64,000 nt of DNA from Boletus sp. NGJ. Lineage: Eukaryota; Basidiomycota; Agaricomycetes; Boletales; Boletaceae. Of the stretch, positions 47,457 to 64,000 are shown one piece after another (within the stretch, counting starts at the first letter, position 1; each line of letters begins with the position of its first letter). Below the pieces are notes generated by a model. That model was not told the origin of the DNA and searched no databases. It was given only the letters and a program-made list of their open reading frames with translations. The DNA lies in contig JAGTXK010000026.1 of NCBI GenBank assembly GCA_019096195.1, positions 224,130-288,129 of the forward strand. Reading direction: 5' to 3'. The translations under genes and the position numbers were made by a program.

Positions 47457-47784
47457 TACATCTCTGCCCACCTCAGAAAGGAATCTTTCAAGACTTGTGG
47501 GCAGGTTACACTCGATTGTTACATTGTTCACTCTGCTAGTGATAACACACAGTCTGAGTCTCATTAGATACTATGATACTTCTGGCATACTCGTACTACA
47601 TTGGATCTCATGTTCTAAACTGTCGACATACGGTAATTATGAGTCTCCTTGGCCAGGTTACACCTGTAGCGCGTCACGGTCACCATGGTCACACTCAGTG
47701 TGACAATATGCTCATGCATAGAATCTCGTTATGCATAATCGAGGGGACTCCCCGACGTTATGCGTTATGAGATAGTCAACTGTA

Positions 47785-48568
47785 GTCGACAGGTTCGCTC
47801 CAAGTGTTGCTCTGAAATTCTCAGCTGCCAAAATCTCCGCGGTGTCATCCTCCGATACCCTACTCCGAGTTGACTCCACGGACTATCACGCGAATGTTTG
47901 AGTTACTCGCCGTAACTCTCGACGGGCTCACCGGCTCAACGGTGAATTTGTCCTCGTTCAACTTGAACTTGGTGGCTCTTCTGCCAGTGGGCCCGCTTCT
48001 CTGAGCGGCGAGCCTTAGTAGAAGCAAGTCGACCCAGTGGTAAGTTTTCTCCAGGATACAATCGGCGGTCGCCAACCAAGCACCTTAACAGATAATCGGC
48101 CATGGCGTGGTTCAACTATTTGCCAGCGACGCCTCGAGGTTGCAATACCTGAAGTACGATTCAACTTCTACGACTTTTGGCGACCGTTCTGTAGCCCAAT
48201 GCCTTGAACCGCACTTCAAGTCAGGCTGTTGACAGGCGAAACTGTTGTGCCATCTTCACCTTGTCTGCTCTTGGAGTCTCCGAATTTTGCCAGGTGCAAT
48301 CCTGTACCGAGGACTGCGGACACTGAAAGGCACAACTTGAACAGCTATAATCTGTAGCCTTCGTGCCTCGAATTGCGCTGAAGTTCTCTATTGACAACGG
48401 TGTAGATCCATCCTGTGCTCTTTGGACTCAGACCGTCGAATTCAGGAAAAAAAAATCGCCACAGATCAACGAATATAGGGGCAGAACGTACATGTGTTTT
48501 GCTCCTTCCCCTCTCCAACGCCACACTATCTACCACCAAATCCATTCTCATTATCGCTCATCACTCAA
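47785..48568. promoter_or_regulatory. Upstream region of the giant ATPase gene
   Basis: 784 bp between the pogo end and the ATG at 48569. Open frames (minus 48075-47860, plus 48363-48692) are not supported. A run of eight A is at about 48448-48455. Presumably the promoter and leader of the downstream gene. Confidence 0.3.
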
Positions 48569-58912
<10,344 letters not shown>

Positions 58913-61176
58913 AGTGCGTTTCTTGAATTTAACTCTCAAGTCACAGTTGGATGATTGATGATCCAACACGTAATATCACTATCATCCAGGGTGTCAAGGA
59001 CTACTGGCATGCAATGGTGGTGGACTAGGGCTTGAATTTCATTCCTAGAATGTTTCTGGTTGAATATATTCTTGTGCGTCTTCTTGTCCGAGTCAATGTA
59101 GTAATACTATTTCACTGTCTGGAAAGCTGGACGACCATGCTCGTGTGAAGCACCTCCTTCCTCCTTCCAACCCAATTCATCACGACAATCCAGTTTTTCT
59201 TTTAAGGCCTTATAAGGCCTTGGCAAGGAGACTGAGTTGTAAATTATCAAGAGTGAGAAAGGTTCCTTATAATGCCTTATATACCCCTTATTAGTGCTGT
59301 GCCAGCCTGGCTCGACCTGAAAGCCCTGGCTCGGGCCTGGCTTAGGGACCTTGGGCCTTGACAAATTGCAGGCCAGGCCTCAAGCCCCTAAAAGCCCCTA
59401 ATGGGGGCCTGGTCTGGCCCAGAAGCCAGGGCTTATGCTGAGGCTGCAGCCCATTAAGTGTAACATATTTTATTACACCTCAGTACAAATATAACTACCA
59501 ACTGTCCCACTGATTCCTGTCGTCTGTATCATCACCAGCATCATCTGATTCCACCCCCTCCTGAGTGCATTAGGAAAAAAAGGAAAGTCTATGTGGTTCA
59601 ATGTAGTCTATGTATCAATGGTAGTCACTGTTGTCTTCCCCCTTCTACTTATATAGTACCATTTAGCATACCCAAACACTACCATAGCACATGGTAGTTA
59701 TGGTAGTATCAAGGACCTACTGTAAGTCTACATAGACAATATAGTAGAGTGTAGCCCACAAACACAGGTTTACATAGTCAATATAGAATATATAGAAATC
59801 AAACCCAAATCAATCAAACAAAAAAATTTGCTACCATGGCTCTTATTGGTCCATGTAGTTGAAACATAGTGACTATGTCAGCTACCAGTAACATAGTTGA
59901 GACATTACCAGCCACATAACTGAACTCTATACCACAACAGTCTAAATCTATTCCATATCCTAATAATCCTGCTCATCAATGTCTTCACCCTGCTGATATT
60001 CCAAACCCCCATCATATGGATCCTCAATCTCACTGCACTCATCCTCAGTTTCAGCATTGAGTAGGTCCACCATCTCCTCATCCTCCATTTCCTGAAGTTC
60101 TCTGTCAATTAGTATTGCTGCAGCTTCAAGCTGAATTTTTTATCTCATCCATTTCATTATGGACCTTGATATATTAGGGATAGAAATGTGGTTTCTGGTG
60201 ACAGCTATTAGATAAAAAAAGAATTATATAAATTGAACCTGCCAATCAGAAGTTATTCTCTTTAAGCTATGTATTCTTCAGCTTTAAAAAAGCCAATGCT
60301 TAGCCCTAATGCTCTTTTGGACTTAGTACATCAATGGCTAAATCAATTCATGGACTTCTTTTTCCATCTAATAGATTTGATAGTAGACTACATTTTATTC
60401 ACTAGAAGCATCACAGTCCATGAAGAAATGGGCATGCTAGATAAAAAAGCTGATATCAAAGCTGAAAAAGTCAGAAGCTGAGCTGAGGCAACACTAAGTT
60501 ACTATTCTCACATAGCATTCAAAAATGCACAAGAGGGGATTGCCTGCTTTTTTTTTCCACCTGTAGTTACTGCAGTGGGACCAGAACTCCAGCATGTAAA
60601 CTGTCTGCCCAGCATGTCAGTAGATATACTTCCAAGCACTAGGTACATACCATCCCTTCTTATAGACTTGATGTAGCAACTTCAATAGCAAACTCATCTC
60701 TGATGTTATTTCACTGAACTCTTCAAGTGATGCAATATGGGTCTGAAACATGCCTGAGTATTCATCTTCCTTGAATGCAATCATTTTGTGACAGCTAGAC
60801 ACCCATTTGTCAATCACACATTCAATCTAACTCTCATGTTAGTGAAGTAGAAATATATAAATCTTTGCTTACTGCTGTGAGTGCCAATGCAAATCCCATA
60901 GACAGAAAAAGATTGTAATATTGTATCCAATGAATGGCATTGTCATTCTCATTTTTGAACAAGACTTCATTGATGACTTGTTGGATAGCAGGATGTGTGG
61001 AAGACTGTAGTCTTTAGTGTAGTCATAGTATATTAGTAGTAAGGTAGTAAATACCTGTAGTCTTCAGTGCAGTCACTGAAGGCAAATGTTATAGTATGAG
61101 AACGTAAGTACTTGATGATTAAGTAAGCTATGGCTATACTACCATACTTGTATGAATATCCAACAGGATGGGTATA
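58913..61176. other. AT-rich gene-poor stretch with decayed transposon remnants
   Basis: Base composition shifts to AT-rich right after the giant gene. A cluster of GGCCTGG/CCAGGCC-type short inverted motifs at about 59200-59450 resembles the subterminal repeats of fungal hAT-like elements. Minus-strand fragments look like relics of one transposase: acidic EDEEMVDLLNAETEDECSEI ending QGEDIDEQDY (about 60100-59965), DKWVSSCHKMIAFKEDEY (about 60810-60755) and AIHWIQYYNLFLSMGFALAL (about 60945-60885). Family not assignable with certainty; no intact gene. Confidence 0.4.
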
Positions 61177-61394
61177 CAGTGGCTCAAAAAACTGTCTGCA
61201 TGTTTGGTCATTTTTCACTAAACGTGTTATTCCCCAATAACCCCTAACCCTTACCCTAACATATAGGTGTATGAAATAAAGCACTGACCCTTGGCTTTCT
61301 ATCCATCAAGGTTATAAGACATATGAATAAGAATGGATGAACTGGCAGCCATTTCAAAACAATGACTCATTCAGACAGTTTTTTGACTCTAAAT
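61177..61394 (+). repeat. Left inverted repeat of the Tc1-like element
   Basis: About 218 bp, reading CAGTGGCTCAAAAAACTGTC inwards; contains CCCTAACCCTTACCCTAAC at 61242-61260, similar to TTAGGG-type telomere repeats. Confidence 0.88.
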
Positions 61395-61406
61395 TTATCT
61401 AGGTAT

Positions 61407-62423
61407 CTAGTACTTGATATGAGCTCCTTTGGCCTTGATAACTGCTTCAATCCTTCTAGGCATACTTTCTATCCATTTCTGACACTGTTCCTCATCAATC
61501 TTTCCCCACTGCTCCACTACTCTTTCCCACAATTGATGAACACCTGTAGGAGCATTTTCATAACCTGAGAGGCATCTCTTCAGGTGATTCCAAGTATGTT
61601 CAATGGGATTAAGGTCTGGAGATTGTGCAGGCCAGTCCAGAAGCTTGATTCCTTGCTCTTCAAACCATCTTTGGGCTCTTTTAGAGGTATGCTTGGAATC
61701 ATTATCTTGTTGAAAGATAATGTCATCTTCTGGAATTCCAGATTTCTCCATGCTTTGCAGCAACCCCTGCACCAATATGGCCACATACTGTTCAGTATCC
61801 ATTCTCCCCTCCACCTCACTCAAAATCCCCACTCCATTCCACCCTATGCAGCCCCATATCATCAGTGAACCTCCTCCAAACTTGACTGTGCCTTGGACCT
61901 CTCTAGCAATTAGCCCCTCTCCTTTCTTTTTCCACACATACTCTTGCCCATCTGACCCAATCCTATTGATCTTGGTCTTATCTAACCATATAACTCTCTT
62001 CCAGTCCTCCACAGTCCAATACTGGTACTTGAGAGCAAAGGCTAATCTTCTTTTCTTGTGACCACTAGAAAGCAGTGGCTTTTTCTTCTTTACCACAGCC
62101 TTTAAGGAGGCTTCCTTGAGAGTATTTCTAACAGTCTGAGGACAGACAGGGGTATCAATAATGGTATTGATGTATTGGGCAGCATGAACAGCATTCCTGG
62201 CCTTGCCAGTAATAATTTGCTGGACAATAGCTCTTTTGTTGGTAGAGGTAAGCTTGGAAGGACAGCCACAAAGAAGCCTAGTCTTCTCTGGCTGGAGTTC
62301 CTGAAGCACTTGGCATACTGTAGACTTCCCTAGGCCAGTTTGGGCAGAGATTTTCCTAGAGGAAAGCCCATGAGAGGAGAGAGAGATGATATTGTTTCTT
62401 TGAGAGATGGAAATGGGTTTCAT
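61407..62423 (-). CDS. Tc1-like transposase, DD34E
   Basis: Single-exon 338-residue protein starting MKPISISQRNNIISLSSHGL. An N-terminal paired-type helix-turn-helix (residues about 5-60: LSSRKISAQTGLGKSTVCQV) and a second HTH (about 60-110) precede the DDE core: Asp148 in VIWLDKTKIN, Asp240 in FQQDNDSKHTSK, and Glu275 in SPDLNPIEHTWNHLK. Asp240 and Glu275 are 34 residues apart (DD34E), and GGGSLMIWGCI is a typical family motif. The residue after Asp148 is Lys where most relatives have Glu. Cut-and-paste transposition at TA sites by family. No stop or frameshift, so possibly active. Confidence 0.95.
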   Translation of the reverse strand: MKPISISQRNNIISLSSHGLSSRKISAQTGLGKSTVCQVLQELQPEKTRLLCGCPSKLTSTNKRAIVQQIITGKARNAVHAAQYINTIIDTPVCPQTVRNTLKEASLKAVVKKKKPLLSSGHKKRRLAFALKYQYWTVEDWKRVIWLDKTKINRIGSDGQEYVWKKKGEGLIAREVQGTVKFGGGSLMIWGCIGWNGVGILSEVEGRMDTEQYVAILVQGLLQSMEKSGIPEDDIIFQQDNDSKHTSKRAQRWFEEQGIKLLDWPAQSPDLNPIEHTWNHLKRCLSGYENAPTGVHQLWERVVEQWGKIDEEQCQKWIESMPRRIEAVIKAKGAHIKY

Positions 62424-62569
62424 GGCAATGGTGGGAAAATAAACATGGAATGATGGGGTTTATATATGTTGTCTGACACTCAGTTACATAATGGTGACAT
62501 AATAGAAGCCTTACCAAATGTATGTAATCATATTACAGCATGCTAGGGTCCAATATATGTAATCAAAAC

Positions 62570-62785
62570 TTAGAGTCAAAAAACTGTCCGAATGAGTCAT
62601 TGTTTTGAAATGGCTGCCAGTTCATCAATTCTTATTCATACGTCTTACAACCTTGATGGATAGAAAGCCAAGGGTCAGTGCTTTATTTCATACACCTATA
62701 TGTTAGGGTAAGGGTTAGGAGTTATTGGGGAATAATGCATTTAGTGAAACATGACCAAACATGTGGATAGTTTTTTGAGCCACTG
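62570..62785 (-). repeat. Right inverted repeat of the Tc1-like element
   Basis: About 216 bp, reverse complement of the left repeat with scattered differences; contains GTTAGGGTAAGGGTTAGG at 62702-62719. Confidence 0.88.
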
Positions 62786-63049
62786 TAATGTATTCTGATT
62801 CATTTACCAGTTGCCTGGATTACGTTCCACAATAAACATTATCATTTGCAATTATTTGTATGGGTGAGCGACTATGGACACAGGGATTTCCAGTACACTT
62901 AGACTGACTTTTATTAACTCTTGTTTTCATACTTGAAATAATTGCTCAGTGCTGACACAAGGTCAGCCATTCCGCAATTACTTCATGAATGTAAAGGCAA
63001 TCAACTATTAAAGTACTTATATGTTTTCTCCTACCTTGTCATTCTGTGA

Positions 63050-63720
63050 GACCTTCTCCACAAGACCTACCACATTAATAGTCAACATTACTTTCCCTTT
63101 ATGATCTAACTGATCTTCTATAACTGATGTGTGACACTGTTACAAGTTCGTCCCCTATCTAAATCTCATCTGTCTGACAATCATTTTCTACAGGTATTTA
63201 ATCATTAGATTGATGCTACTTTGCTACTAGGCTAAGGGTTCCTGACCATGTTCATTGAGTCATGTGATATGTGGCTTTGTTGATAGTTCAATGTTCATTT
63301 TCAATAGGACCTATCATTATAACTACTTTACCTCTTGTACTATGCCAAGGGATCTTGATCATTTTGTCAAGTAATGTAATATGTGACATTGATAAATGCT
63401 GATACATATTGTCCAAAGAACCTACCATTCTAATGGTTCACACTACTTTTTCTCTTTAATTTGACTGATGCTACTTTGCCTCTTGTACTATGCCAAGGGA
63501 TCCAGGCCATTTTCATTGAGCTGTGTGATATGTGACATTGATAAATGCTGATACTTATTGCCCAAAGAACCTACCATTCTAATGGTTTACACTATTTTCC
63601 CTCTTTGATCAGACTAAGAGCCTTCGACCATCTATGATCAGACATGTGATGTATGACATTGTTACAAGTCTGTTTCCTATTATTTAAAAGATCTACTGTT
63701 ATAAGGGGTAGTGCTGTGCT
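63050..63720. repeat. Degenerate tandem repeat, unit about 148 bp
   Basis: CCTCTTGTACTATGCCAAGG occurs at 63331 and again at 63479, 148 bp apart, each followed by similar text (TGATATGTGACATTGATAA; AACCTACCATTCTAATGG). More diverged units precede (about 63060 and 63210) and follow (about 63610). AT-rich, non-coding. Confidence 0.65.
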
Positions 63721-63723
63721 GGC

Positions 63724-63789
63724 TGTTACACTGGGTAACAATGTGACACGTTCCCAAGTAATCAACCTATTTGATTACTGGACTAGCAG
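63724..63789 (+). mobile_element. Family A LTR, first 66 bp, interrupted
   Basis: TGTTACACTGGGTAACAATG... matches the start of the solo LTR at 45948. It stops at GACTAGCAG, where another family A LTR begins. Confidence 0.7.
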
Positions 63790-64000
63790 TGTTATGCCGG
63801 GTAACAATTGGGACACGTTCCCGTATAATCCCAACACCTGTTGGATTACCGGACTAGCAGGACTTGAGGGAAGAGATTACTTAACCCTCCTGAGGCCCAA
63901 ATACCCTCTGACTGGGGACCGACTGCTAGCTTTACGTAGAGGGCGCTCTCGTTATCCCTCTACGGCCGATGGCGGAGTCTCGGTCTTGGGTGCCGGTGGC
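63790..64000 (+). mobile_element. Family A LTR, continues beyond the window
   Basis: TGTTATGCCGGGTAACAATT... follows the solo LTR at 45948 through ACTGCTAGCTTTACGTAGAG and the TCTACGGCCGATGGCGGAGTC segment to the last base. Solo LTR or full element cannot be told. Confidence 0.78.

Larger units (their letters stand above)
27508..47782 (+). mobile_element. pogo-like DNA transposon (2.74 kb) carrying nested insertions
   Basis: The ends are a 23 bp inverted repeat, CAGTTGACTATCTCATAATGCA at 27508 and its complement ending at 47782, with one mismatch. The flanking TA is duplicated (27506-27507 and 47783-47784), as expected for the Tc1/mariner/pogo superfamily. Removing the nested blocks (28571-45088 and 45948-46963, each with one duplication copy) leaves 2741 bp, normal for a fungal pogo/Fot1 element. 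Subterminal TTATGCAT motifs recur (27555, 27598, 27645, 27678 and near the right end) and may be transposase-binding sites. The transposase is broken. Confidence 0.88.
61177..62785 (-). mobile_element. Tc1-like DNA transposon (1609 bp), apparently complete
   Basis: Termini CAGTGGCTCAAAAAACT.. at 61177 and the complement ending at 62785, with TA on both sides (61175-61176 and 62786-62787). The inverted repeats are long, about 215 bp (61177-61394 and 62570-62785), and differ at scattered positions. One intact transposase on the minus strand fills the interior. Confidence 0.93.

Noticed and set aside
59905-60108. Minus-strand ORF rich in Met/Arg
   Set aside because: Wrong frame; the acidic reading of the same strand looks like the real, decayed coding frame.
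61242-61260. True telomere or chromosome end
   Set aside because: Only about three imperfect units, located symmetrically in both transposon inverted repeats and flanked by ordinary sequence.

Overview
This window looks like chromosomal DNA of a filamentous basidiomycete, most likely an Agaricomycete. Genes are densely packed on both strands and broken by many introns of about 45-75 nt with GT..AG (once GC..AG) borders. The proteins are fungal: a RasGEF, ASF1, UBP6, a BAP31-like ER protein, an LCL3 nuclease, RAD6, GH30, AP-1 beta and TAH18. The repeats are Ty3/gypsy chromovirus elements, pogo and Tc1 elements and solo LTRs. I recognised no tRNA, rRNA or CRISPR array.

Region 1 (1-27.5 kb) is a conserved housekeeping block: RasGEF (-, partial at the left edge), ASF1 (+), UBP6/USP14 (-), BAP31-like (+), LCL3 nuclease (+), a small secreted Ser/Thr-rich GPI-type protein (+), RAD6 E2 (-), a short-chain dehydrogenase (-), a phospholipid N-methyltransferase (+), a PAP2 lipid phosphatase (-), GH30 (-), AP-1 beta (-) and TAH18/NDOR1 (+). 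These reading frames are intact once introns are removed; only the extreme left end of the RasGEF changes frame. The genes are functionally mixed (chromatin and ubiquitin, ER and lipid metabolism, vesicle traffic) and do not form a cluster.

Region 2 (27.5-47.8 kb) is one nested transposon island, resolved to the base from target-site duplications. A 2.74 kb pogo-like DNA transposon (TA duplication) landed 46 bp after the TAH18 stop. Inside it are (a) a solo LTR of 1011 bp (GTCTT duplication) and (b) a reverse-oriented LTR of the same family (CCTTG). The latter holds another solo LTR of 1041 bp (TAAAT) and a forward LTR of its own family. That forward LTR was in turn hit by two Ty3/gypsy chromoviruses: 6.4 kb on + (GTTAG) and 7.3 kb on - (GGCTT). 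The second carries an additional downstream zinc-knuckle ORF joined to pol by an ATGA stop-start overlap.

Region 3 (48.6-58.9 kb, +) is one very large gene of the DUF6606/DUF3638/DUF3645 family, an uncharacterised P-loop ATPase with motifs resembling SecA. It has at least six apparent frameshifts. It is also interrupted by a direct-inverted-direct copy of about 320 bp that contains exactly 100 consecutive A. This is best read as a filled scaffold gap between overlapping contig ends.

Region 4 (58.9-64 kb) is AT-rich and gene-poor: decayed transposon remnants, an intact Tc1-like element with 215 bp inverted repeats carrying telomere-like motifs, a degenerate tandem repeat of about 148 bp, and an LTR-within-LTR running off the right edge.
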